Of a stretch of DNA of 64,000 nt, positions 54,223 to 64,000 are shown one piece after another. The DNA is taken from the NCBI GenBank assembly GCA_030765045.1, contig CM060969.1:51208216-51272215 (forward strand). The letters are read 5' to 3'. The position numbers and the translations under genes are program-made. The DNA comes from Tenodera sinensis (taxonomy: Eukaryota; Arthropoda; Insecta; Mantodea; Mantidae). Below the pieces are notes generated by a model. It saw only the letters and a program-made list of their open reading frames with translations. It was not told the origin of the DNA and did not search any database. Numbering within the stretch: position 1 is the stretch's first letter; every line of letters begins with the position of its first letter.

Positions 54223-56091
54223 AGGGTAAAGGCGGGGCAAATGGACAGAGGGGCAAACGGACAGCTTCTAAGTAATTTTAGCGCATTTTGACTTCCGAGG
54301 TTGGTAACAGTGTATGCTGTGACGCAAAGTGTTCATCTGGCTTCTGTTGGTCAGCTGTATAAATATTTCCTGTGTAGACCTTCCAGAATTGTTGGAATCC
54401 AGCTTCAAAGCTCTGCAGGTAAAAATATACGTCTATAAATTTCTGAAACTGTAAGAAAATGCGCTGAGTTTGCAAGGATTATGCGGATTATGAGGGCTTC
54501 TAGAAACTTCTGCTACGTGTTACAGTCATCATAGGGAGTACCTTGGTATGTTGTTATGCTTACTGGAACCAAGGAGCTGCTGCACTCTTTCAGGGAAGCT
54601 GTATATTAAGAGCGTGTAGAAGGGGGCAAACGGACAGCTTGCTGTGGGGGCATACGGACACGCTCTTATCGAAGCTTTCTGAGAGACAGATATAATTGTG
54701 ATCCACATAAAAATGTTTTCCAAAGTATTCGCTAACTAAAATAGGTTGTTTATGATTTGCAGTTATTATTCGGAACCGGCAAAGAACTTTAAATCGCTGT
54801 ACATGGAGCAAAGAATGCATGTCAGGTGCTGTGAAAACTGTAAGAGAGAATGGAATGCCTTTGTGGAATCAACTTGGTAACATTTTTAACTGTGGTTAAA
54901 TTGGGCTGTAGCTGATTTATAACCCCCCCCCCCCAAAAAAAAAGTGATATCACAGCGCAGTAAGAAAGATGTAGTGAGCCAGGCAAGCTGTGAAAAGGGT
55001 GAAACCATTAGTGTGATGGCATGTGTCTCAGCAAGGGGGCAATATGTGCCCCCCTTTATAGTAATGAAAGGTCAGCGATACAATGAGAATTTTGAGATTG
55101 GCATGCCTCCAGGATCTAAAATTGTTCTATCAGAAAGTGGCTACATGAAGTGGGAACAATTATCAGAATTTCTTTACCACTTTATTTCCGTGAAACCTAG
55201 TAGAACTGTGTCAGTGGATTCAGGAGCTGCAGAATTTATCCCTTCAATCCCAACAGTCTTACAGACCATGTATTTTGTCCAGAACAAGTTCATTTACAGA
55301 ATGAACAACATGAAAATGCAGAACGTGATATTGAAAATGAGATCCTTGAAGCTAAGAATCAGGCACTGTTGGACATTCTTCAAGATGCAATCCCAGAGAA
55401 TGGGAACAATTGCGAAGTTCGCAGTTCACCAGCACAAGCAGGCCTGACTCAAGTTTCTACACCATCGACAAGCTCGACTCGATAAGTTCTCATCCAAAGT
55501 ACTCTGGAAATTAAAAGCAAACCAGGAACTAAAAGAAACTCGAGAAAGTCTGAAGTTATTACAAGCCCAGAATTTATAAATGATCTGAAAAAGAGGAAGA
55601 CTGTCTGTGTTACAAAGGAAAAGGCGGTAGCAGCGAAAGCTCGAAACACAGGAGCTAAGAAGAATCTTGTCTATGAAGCAGAAGATATCTGGAAGAAATG
55701 CCGAAATTGCTACAAGGAAGGTGAGAATTGGGTTCAGTGCCTCAACTGGTGCAAACTGGTACCACGTTAAGTGTGTAGAGGCTGGAAATGATCCATATTT
55801 CATGTGCCACAATTGTATAAGTGATGACAGTGACTAAAATTGTTGGTGTCCGTTTGCCCCCTACAGAGTGTCCTTTTGCCCCTGTGATTGGGGCAAACGG
55901 ACATTGTAACATCCTTAAACTAATTAATATTTTTCTGTTCATGTATCTTATTCCAGACTATATAATTTTCAGTTTTGTCAAATGAAGGTTCAGTGCTTCT
56001 GTTAAAATAATATTTTTGACTCTACAGTAAATACTATGACCTTCATTATGAAAAATGTGCTTAGCCTGTCCATTTGCCCCGCCTTTACCCT
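54223..56091. mobile_element. pogo-like (Tc1/mariner superfamily) element with 25-bp TIRs and TA duplication
   Basis: GGGTAAAGGCGGGGCAAATG at 54224 continues for 25 bp as an exact inverted match of 56066-56090. TA lies at both borders (54222-54223, 56091-56092). GGGGCAAACGGACA-like motifs recur inside both ends (54250, 54623, 54646, 55847, 55869, 55890), in the manner of transposase binding sites. The transposase gene between them is broken. Confidence 0.88.
54936..55836 (+). pseudogene. pogo/DDE_1 transposase relic with Cys-rich C-terminus
   Basis: The open part (54944-55210) reads ETISVMACVSARGQYVPPFI and VMKGQRYNENF, then LSESGYMKWEQLSEFLYHFI and SVKPSRT. This is the DDE_1 core between the first and second catalytic Asp (T-x4-C-x-SA-x-G-x2-VPP-x4-KG-x-R; SESGYM-x4-F-x3-L-x-HF). 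It then jumps to the C-terminal region (AEFIPSIPTV), so the second catalytic block has been deleted. After frame changes, FINDLKKRKTVCVTKEKAVA runs into WKKCRNCYKEGENWVQC and, after a 1-nt shift, NWYHVKCVEAGNDPYFMCHN followed by CISDDSD and a stop at about 55836. The Cys/His spacing is PHD-like. The N-terminal CENP-B type DNA-binding part is absent. Confidence 0.8.
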
Positions 56092-56514
56092 ACACAACTT
56101 TTATCCCGTTGTAAAGTTATTACGTACATATTTTTATTATTTTTATAATTTAAGGTTCAGGAACTCTTAAGTTTTGTTTAGAGATGCTCAGTCATCTAAA
56201 TGATGTAGGATAACTTCCGAAGATGATATTCATTTCTTCCTTTATCATAGAAAATAAATATGACATGTGAACGCGCAAATTCTATGCTGCTCTATTACAT
56301 GTATCTACAGGTTCTGTACAACCGGGTCAAATAGTATGTTAATACGAGGGTCACTATTGAGACACGGAAAATTGGCCAAACCTGGAGAAAGCATTGTTGT
56401 TTTGTCAAAATAGCTGACTTATTGACAATGCAACAGTAGCAGGTAGATCTTTGTTGTGCCACTCATTTTTTCTCAGTTTATGTTTGAAGTCTGGAAAGTG
56501 TGAACGGTTTTTAA

Positions 56515-56990
56515 AGAGCAATGGAGATTCTGAGAGAGCATTTTCTTGCAATGGTTTTGCACGACTTCAAATGTGGCTTAAATGAAACGCAGTCTCTTGA
56601 GCATTTGAGAGGGACTTTGAGGACTATTCTCCGTCACGTGATACTATGTTTCGCTGGTTTGCAGAATTTAAGAGGGGCCGGAAATCCCTTAAAGACGAAG
56701 AGAAGGGTAGCAGACGAGCAACAGTAGTGGCTGAAAAAAACTTCATCAGACACTGATCAGAGAAGATCCAAGACTAACCTACAAGGAAATAGAACTGGCC
56801 TTAGGGCTGGTTTGCCGAGTGTTTTAACCATTCTCCATAAACACCTTCGTGTAAAAGGCACATTGTTGAATCATGACAATGCACCGGCTCACACCGCTAA
56901 TGTAACAACGGAAAGAAATTGAGCAAAACTATTGACTTATCCACCGTCTAGTCCCGATTTGGCACCACGTGGCTTTTTCTTCTTCTTCTT
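56515..56990 (+). pseudogene. mariner transposase relic 3, internally deleted
   Basis: The N-terminal HTH block is FLAMVLHDFKCGLNETQSLE, then in another frame SRDTMFRWFAEFKRGRKSLK and DEEKGSRRATVVAEKNF. The next fragment, LTYKEIELALGL, is the second HTH. After a deletion it resumes with TILHKHLRVKGTLLNHDNAP followed by AHT and PPSSPDLAPRGFFF, the regions of the second and third catalytic Asp. The first catalytic Asp block (VDE) is missing. The reading ends in a TTC repeat that grows out of the Phe codons. Confidence 0.85.
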
Positions 56991-57008
56991 CTTCTTCTTC
57001 TTCTTCTT

Positions 57009-57038
<30 letters not shown>
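56972..57038. repeat. (TTC)n microsatellite
   Basis: About 65 bp of TTC, starting at the FFF codons of the mariner relic. Confidence 0.97.
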
Positions 57039-57039
<1 letters not shown>

Positions 57040-58084
57040 AGTATACTCCTTAAAATCCTTTGTCTTTAGAAATGTAATAAACTCTGGATGCAGTCATTGT
57101 TAGGTTGATATGTAGGAAGTAGTTTTTCACTTTCCCCCAAACTCCTGACCTAACTACAGAATGATGGACTAGAGAAGCACCTTGGTCATAACGCTAACAC
57201 TATCGTCCAACGATTTCGTGGCCACAATCAAGTTTAGTACGTACAAAATTAGATTACATGAAAAATAGTGGTACCAAAACCACATTCCTGTAAAGTAAAA
57301 AAGTATAGCGTGGTTTCAAACTGCCCAAGTATTTTATTGATCGAATTCATTGTTTCACCATAAAACTAATGCGTGGTAGCAAGAAATGTAACAAGAAAAG
57401 CAGTGATATAAAATTTTCAAATTTTGCAAACGCCAAAGTTTATGTAGGTACGATTAGATGAAAATTAATGGCCTAGAACAACGTTTGCCAAAAGGTATCC
57501 TGTTTTCATTTTAATATTACTAATTCGAGTTATTTTATAAAGTTAATATTTTCAAGATCTTCATGAAGATGTATAATTAATTGCTAAAGCACAACTATAC
57601 CTGTTGGATTGCACTAGAGGCGGAGAGGATCCCACACCGTACACAGGGATGGGTGGTTCTATGTCAGAACCGGGCTAAGGGATAAAACGGGACTGCTCTA
57701 GGCTGTGCCGGAACCTGGGCTAGCGGCGAGCTGGTGTGAGGTCCCTAAAGTGACCTGGAGATTCTACATCCCGACACCAGAGTTCGCCGTGCAACCTCTA
57801 GTCGTAGGAGGTTCAGCCCACCTACAACAGAACCGACGACTACAGTGCCACCGCTACACCGAGAGCAGAGTTACATTGCGCAAAGTCCTCACACTAGCGC
57901 CGCCATCCCTCATTACCAATATTTCAAGTCTGGATTGAACTAAATGAAGGGAAATGGAGGAACGGAAAGTAGCGGAAAGGAAGAAAGCCAATACAGCATT
58001 TGCGAACACGGTATACCTGTTGTGTAATTCCACTAGGAACAAAAAGCAAGCACAAAATTGGAGAAGTGCCTATGTTACACCATA
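57039..58084. other. Spacer, no gene recognised
   Basis: AT-rich, then a GC-richer block at 57610-57910 with an open frame of 77 codons that I do not recognise. The block leads into the AAT repeats and may be an unidentified short repeat element with that tail. Confidence 0.5.
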
Positions 58085-58685
<601 letters not shown>

Positions 58686-59053
58686 GCCAACCCAGATGGA
58701 GAAATGCATACGCCATTAACGCGATGTTCATCCCCTTGATGAGTCACGTCACACACAAACGCTGGTTTAACATTAGAGGAAGTGGATTATCTCAAGGGGT
58801 GGGGAGTGTATTTAGAGTGAGACAGGATCTTGGAAACCAATTCCTTGGCGAAACGATTCTCACAGCGAGGAACACGTTTTATTCAACAGCTTATGCACTT
58901 TACTCTACGCTTGAAGGGTATGGCTTCATCCAAGGAAACTCCGTTGTTCGGATACATGAATTTAATTATTCTAAAAGTAACCTTGCAACAGAATTAGAAA
59001 ATATTGAAGTTATCTCTGGCGGATCCCTCCAACTCCTGATAGTGATCACTTAA
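58686..59053 (+). other. Open stretch of unknown coding value
   Basis: After the repeat block about 120 codons stay open to a stop at 59051-59053. They include MFIPLMSHVTHKRWFNIRGS and GLSQGVGSVFRVRQDLGNQF. No family was recognised. The composition looks more protein-like than the surroundings, but frame openness alone is weak evidence. Confidence 0.25.
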
Positions 59054-60583
59054 AGATGTTTTTAAATGACCAGTACCAGAATTTCACACTCATGGAAGGT
59101 GATTTGAAGGTGGAAATAATATTAGTTGTGACCTAGTTTATTTCGTAGCGGTACAGGAAGGTATCAAGTGAAGTGTTAGGATCCTGGTTCTTTATTATCA
59201 CAATGTCGACGCCTCACCGAATACGATGGTCAAGCGATGTCCACAGTTTGCGAAGGAGCAGAGATTGGATTTGCCTTTTTCCACTTCATGCGGACTGACT
59301 TCAAACACTTTAGATTGCAGTTTCAGTTGCGGTTTGGTCATATGTACGTTACGTTTGATTTACGAAAGTACTTTCAGATCTTATGAAATAAACGTTTTTT
59401 ATTAGCGACTTGTTTGGTACTGCTAACGTTTTAAGAGCTCTATCAATATCTGGGGACTATCTTAGAAGATTCACCAAGTGATCTTCACGTAACTTATTGT
59501 GATATAGACTTTTAGTGTAGTTTGATTTGGAGAAACTGTATGTGGAGGTATACACATTCTTATAAAAACTATTCCTGCAATTGCTTATTTCTCTATCTAC
59601 TTTATTGTAATCAACGTAAGAATTTTCAGAAATTATCTTACTGCTAATTTCCTTGTAGGTGCAAGGGGAATATGGGAACACAGTAGGCTTTGAGCGATAG
59701 TGAAATGTTTTAAGAACTGGTTGGTATCCGTACCTCTGAAATTCCATTTTCTTTGCAAGGCTAACAGATAAAAAATGAATAGCATATTCATTTTGAGAAA
59801 AGCATAAGTACTGGCAAATTCAAACAAGCAATAAAGAACATCTCAGAAATGGTTCATTCAAAGGAAAAACAAAGATTTTGACATAAACTGTGTTTTAACG
59901 AGATCCAAACTTTTTATTTAGTGAGTCCTACACAAGGGGAGGGTAAAAGAAAATAAAAAAAGAAAAAGATTTCATCTTTGTCTTATTGCTTACCATTTAT
60001 GCAAAAGTCATCCAGAATGAAAAGGTCTTCTGAGGACATTCCCAAAAAATTTCAAGTTATAATTTACAAACTGCCATGAAATCGCCTGGTTGTTTCCGTC
60101 ACTGAAAACTTGACTGTTTGTGATTCTGCACATCACAGGCATTACTAGCTGACTGAATCTCCGACTGAAAGTGGGGAACTAGCCGCTAATTACGTAAGCG
60201 CCTCCAAAGAAACATGGTTGGACAATCCTAGTATGGTCCACTTGATACCTAGACTGACATCACAAGTGTTCACAGCAATAGAGCGGAACCAGCTCCTATC
60301 AAGTGATTTACTCTAAGGCGGAAGATATTCTGATGTCTCTGATAGGTTAAAGTCAGACATGAATCGATTCCTATTGGGGCAGCAGCGAACTCCATTCCAG
60401 TCAATGAAGGATGCAGTCGCGTAATATAACATCACGCAAATTAAGTGTGCGTGAAATGTTATTCGCAGCATTGCCTATGCTCCGTAATATCTGAGCTCTT
60501 TAGTGGTAAGTACAATTCGCAAGCATTATATCCTGTCATTTAATACCCATGGTATAAAGAGCCAAGGGCGGAATAAATGCATT
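59054..60583. other. AT-rich spacer with dispersed-repeat copy
   Basis: The block at about 59610-59920 matches 33440-33760 (old AT-rich family). No gene was recognised. Confidence 0.55.
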
Positions 60584-61703
60584 TTAACTCTGGGAAGAAT
60601 TCGTAAAGTAAGCTCCCATGAGTGGATTCCTGGGGTACTTAGTTATCCCAAAGAAACGTTAATGTATATTAAAGATAATGCATTAATTTACATTTAGTTC
60701 ACAATTATGTGTTTTATACAATAAACATATATCCAAACGGTGCTCTTGGCATACAGGATTACTACATTTTTAGCACACACTTTCTGTTTTCTATCCTTTG
60801 CTCTTGAACACAGGTGACACCTAGCACTTTTATTTCTCTTGGCACTTCCAGTTCATTATCATCCTCTTCAATGTTTAATATATCCTAAATGTTGGAGCGA
60901 AGCTGTAGAGGCAAGGTTTTGGTCAATGTTCTTGAGTGCTATTGCGCCGGTTGAAGTCCAAGTTCATATACAAATTTTCTTTTTGTGCCTTTTCTGTGCA
61001 TTTGGTTGCTGTCTTGAATAACACCGCTGCATTTATTCCCGCCTGGTCCAACATACCATAAAAGTACCTGAGAGGCCACCTAGTTTTGCGTACCACTGTA
61101 TAGCAGTGTGTTATTTGATCCAAGGTGTTTACTTCTCCTTTTGTGAAGTTATACAACTCAATTAGTTCTGCTTTCTTATTTCCTGGATTTACAGAATTGC
61201 CTGAAGCATTGTTGACAGCAGAAGAAGAGCTTTCTTTTGGAGTTTCTTGGTTGGTACGAGTTACAATTTCATCGATCATACCGTCATCGAACAGTACGTT
61301 CCAAGAATTCATCTGCGTAGAAATTGCCTTTGCACCCTCCTTTACACCCGGAATTCTAACAACAATATTTCTGGCAGCTGTTCTGGTTTTGGGAAGTTTC
61401 TTTGTACTCCAAATAATCCCGTTTCTTCCATGTATGATTGCTGATCTACATTCTCATCTACAACGTTGATGTCGGATAATTCACCATCAGCAATAATGTT
61501 TTCGTGAGCAAAGCGAATCTCAAAATTACCTTGAAATTCATTGTTGTCATCATCATCATCATCATCATCTGTCTCCAGCTCATTAAACCACACATTCACA
61601 TCATCCTTGAACTCTGAATCATTTAACCCACTTTTTTCGCCATTTACCAGATTTTTAATGCTGAAAACAAAAATAATACGTACGTACTTGGACACAGGGT
61701 TAA
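60584..61703 (-). mobile_element. Internally deleted piggyBac element
   Basis: TTAA lies at 60584-60587 and 61700-61703. The ends read inward TTAACTCTGGG (left) and TTAACCCTGTG (right, minus strand), a weakly matched TIR. The coding order within is N-terminal acidic region then C-terminal region, with the DDE core missing. Confidence 0.7.
60683..61690 (-). pseudogene. piggyBac transposase relic lacking the catalytic core
   Basis: Minus-strand order: acidic N-terminus NVWFNELETDDDDDDDDNNE and IIADGELSDINVVDENV (61342-61690); SWNVLFDDGMIDEIVTRTNQ (about 61240-61310), matching the segment before the catalytic domain; then directly KKAELIELYNFTKGEVNTLD and QITHCYTVVRKTRWPLRYFY (about 61020-61180), which lies after the catalytic domain; GMLDQAGINAAVL; and finally ARCHLCSRAKDRKQKVCAK with, after a 1-nt shift, CSNPVCQEHRLDIC (about 60710-60825), the Cys-rich terminal finger. 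Stop at 60683-60685. The two thirds containing all catalytic Asp residues are gone, and two further frameshifts are present. Confidence 0.88.
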
Positions 61704-61867
61704 TCATTTACCCCAACACCTGTGGTCCTCGGCTCTGTTGAGAGGAACTTGCAACATACAACCAGCAACAATTGCAGCTTAGGTCTAACTGAGAATACAC
61801 GAAGCGTCAGGTCTGCCAATCTAAAAAGTAAAGTACCGCCTCAAAATAAATAATCGTATGGGGTAAC

Positions 61868-63583
61868 CAAGGCCTTCTCTAAGTAACAGGCCTGGATATG
61901 CGATTCGTGACGTCACACCGCGAGGCTGACGTTCCAAGCAATTCATACGGAATAAACACATGTTTTACAGCATTTCTGCGCTGGAAGAAGCGTGCATTCA
62001 TTTATATTTTCACATTTCGTATTAAAAGTTAATGTCTATTAGTATGTTAGTGAAAAACATGCTTTGCATAGTTGTTAATGGCAGAGCATGCTTCTTACGT
62101 TCGCAATGCGAATTTATCTCCAGTTTCTTTCTTTCTTTCTTTCTTTTTCCTGTAGATAATACCAAACTACCTTGTTTAATAATGCAGTAGTTTTTCAAGA
62201 GGATGTTGGTTATTATTTTTATTATTTTCCTCGTCAAAATAGCACCCAGTAACTTGCAATCACTAGCATTACAGTCAACACCGATATTATTAATGTCACA
62301 TGTCTCAGCACCTAAATGTAGAATTAAGTTTCTCTGGTTTTCTACTTTAAGAAATTCTTGTTCATATGTCTCAACAAATTTACTACTTTTTCGTGATCAC
62401 CAAGCATTTTCACCTTCTCTGATAAATATTTTAAATGCAAGAGTTTCTATCAAGACTGAAGGGTTGAGAAAGTTGTCTGAGGTAATCAGGATGGGGTAAA
62501 GAAAGAACATTGGAATCACGTAACTGTCTGTAAGCTGCTGGGTGAGAAAAATAAATTGAACACGTCCATAACAGGTTATCGGGCGTATATTTAATTGGCT
62601 TTTAACTGACCAATTTTACCTGCTCTTCTAGGAATTTAGGTTTTAGATATTCTGTGGAATCTTCATTCATGTCCTCCCAGTATTCCTTTAAAATGTTGGC
62701 GGCCTGAAGTACTTTATGTTCTATTTGTTCACTTGCTATTGTGAACCAAAAGAGCATCAAATTTAGACCATTTATCCAATATCATTTGTTTACCGATAAT
62801 CCATTTAAATTTACTATTGGGTATTACAGTTTTACCCTATAGAACCTAAATAATAAAATTGGAATTAATTGTTAATGCTGTTACGTGAGTGAGTGACTGG
62901 GGTTTATGGGCCCGTCGACAGTTAGGTCATTAGAACCCCTAATGCTAGTACAATTTTAGGAATTTCTTCAGTATCAATTTTCACAAAAATTATTTCTTTT
63001 ATGATGACGGTGAATCCCTCTAATTTCATGTCACTAATTCTATTTTTAAAGCTCTGAAAATCAACAGTGTTTTCATCTTCGAGTTATTTACGAAATGCTA
63101 TGGATTTTCAGTAAGTTTAGGAGTTGTTCTGGGTGCTACAAAACGCTTCCATCATTTCCCGTAGCAGGAAATTCCTTCACTGTGTGCTGTTCAGAAAAAT
63201 GTTTAATACATACCACACCTGGTTCATAAATATCCCTGTGAATAGCACGTACCCACTGTTGTCTCCTGTGTGGATCCTTTGGAAACGAAAACACTGTAAC
63301 ATACTTTTCTACACTTGTTTTATAGTTTGAGGTATAACCCGGCACACAACACTTCCTAGGCATTTTGTATTGAAAACTACACCACTTTGTAATTTAATTG
63401 TTCGTTCACTTAATTGTTTACTGACACGTTGTAAGGCACAAGAAACTTCTTAGCGTTCCAACCACGTACTGATGTGTTGCATTCCCGTAATAAACAAATA
63501 GGTGATAAACATAAGCCTCCCGTGATGACGTCATTAACGTAATCTCTTTCCGTATACAGGCCTGTTAGATAAAGATGGCCTTG
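61868..63583. mobile_element. THAP-domain DNA transposon (P-superfamily-like), defective
   Basis: The left end CAAGGCCTTCTCTAAGTAAC and the right end (minus strand) CAAGGCCATCTTTATCTAAC both continue into AGGCCTG and carry GACGTCA about 50-65 bp inward. GGGTAAC flanks both sides (61861-61867 and 63584-63590). The THAP ORF starts near the right end and points inward. The P/THAP9 assignment comes from the THAP domain; the duplication is 7 bp as read (8 is usual). Confidence 0.75.
63136..63363 (-). pseudogene. THAP zinc-finger domain of a transposase
   Basis: The ORF starts MPRKCCVPGYTSNYKTSVEK and continues VTVFSFPKDPHRRQQWVRAI and then VCIKHFSEQHTVK. This is the C2CH THAP finger (C-x-VPGC-type start, FSFPKDP-x-RR-x2-W, VC-x-KHF). 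The expected Cys of the GC pair appears as Tyr (CVPGY), which would weaken zinc binding. The frame ends at 63136. Downstream on the same strand the sequence goes on in pieces (NTVDFQSFKNRISDMKLEGF, about 62980-63090; EQIEHKVLQAANILKEYWED, about 62640-62745; KIFIREGENAW, about 62400), in the style of THAP9-like transposases but with many stops. THAP domains bind transposon ends. Confidence 0.8.
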
Positions 63584-63590
63584 GGGTAAC

Positions 63591-64000
63591 GAATTACACG
63601 TGTATCCTTTCCAGGGTTAATGTTGCGCTAGGCTTATTTACCAGGGAACAACAGGGTTCCGTTATTTGAGCAAAACAAAGTGTGAGAGTAGGTGAGGTTA
63701 TTGTGAGGTTATAGAACACGGAACACACCGTGTTCTTAAAGTTTCCTTTTCATTTTGGTTCCTTTAAAAGTGTAGTTCCACTCGTGACGGTCCTTTTGCC
63801 CACATTTTGACTTATCTCGGGTCCCAGATGTTCACTTTCCTACGAACATTTCTCAATGATACCCGTAAATTGCTTCATCACGTTCATTTAAAACTCGAGG
63901 TTAGCGCTGCAGAAACGAGAAAGGAAAAAGAAAGAGAGAACAGAATAACGCCAGTTTTGTCCGTGCAATACGGATACCAATGATACCTCATTTGATCTCA
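63591..64000. other. Spacer, no gene recognised
   Basis: Contains a short hairpin ACACGGAACACACCGTGTTC at about 63716-63735 (arms GAACAC/GTGTTC class) and nothing else recognised. Confidence 0.5.

Overview
The window looks like a piece of a large, repeat-rich arthropod genome, most likely an insect. This rests on its contents: an intron-poor, AT-rich background, long compound microsatellites, several tRNA-derived SINEs, and relics of Jockey, RTE, I-group, hAT, piggyBac, pogo, mariner and THAP-type elements, with a zinc-finger pair of the insect lola type carried inside one transposon. I recognise no intact host gene. The species cannot be named from the sequence alone.

Layout. 0-3 kb: the 3' tip of a LINE, a CT/CA microsatellite, a possible Gag relic and an antisense Jockey-type RT relic. 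2.8-5.2 kb: a terminal-inverted-repeat (TIR) element with 51-bp TIRs and a 9-10 bp target duplication (TSD), carrying a lola-like zinc-finger ORF and a candidate spliced exon on the other strand. 5.5-10 kb: several SINEs and an old AT-rich repeat family. 11-15.6 kb: a hAT transposase C-terminal relic and possible zinc-finger debris. 15.6-22.3 kb: a decayed LINE copy (copy 1) of an I-group-like family, preceded by a second 5' fragment of a related element. 22.9-24 kb: a compound microsatellite and a tRNA-Ser-like SINE. 24-25 kb: half of a piggyBac element. 25.1-26.4 kb: three LINE 3' ends in tandem inside one 13-bp TSD. 26.4-29.2 kb: a DUF7869-like transposon relic and an RTE relic. 30.4-31.1 kb: a mariner-like relic. 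About 31.7-31.9 kb: a TATA/CRE promoter-like block on the minus strand.

35.6-41.6 kb holds the best-preserved unit: a full-length, apparently intact two-ORF non-LTR retrotransposon (copy 2) with a perfect 13-bp TSD. ORF1 encodes a Gag-like protein with three CCHC knuckles. ORF2 encodes endonuclease, reverse transcriptase, RNase H and a terminal CCHC. The first 120 nt of copies 1 and 2 can be folded like an HDV-family self-cleaving ribozyme whose P1 helix begins exactly at the insertion junction. 42.1-43.4 kb: a defective hAT with exact TIRs. 44.2-45.7 kb: a 5'-truncated LINE copy (copy 3) still open across RNase H. 47.4-48.0 kb: a SETMAR-type mariner relic. 48-53.7 kb: AT-rich, nothing recognised. 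53.7-57 kb: an RTE relic, a complete but defective pogo-like element and a mariner relic. 58.1-58.7 kb: an ordered AAT/AAC satellite-like block. 60.6-63.6 kb: an internally deleted piggyBac beside a THAP-domain DNA transposon with intact ends.

The likely active machinery is the LINE. ORF1 would package its RNA, ORF2 would nick and copy, the 5' ribozyme would trim the transcript to the element boundary, and the 3' hairpin plus ACCAA-rich tail would be the priming end. Nearly everything else is broken mobile DNA, often nested.
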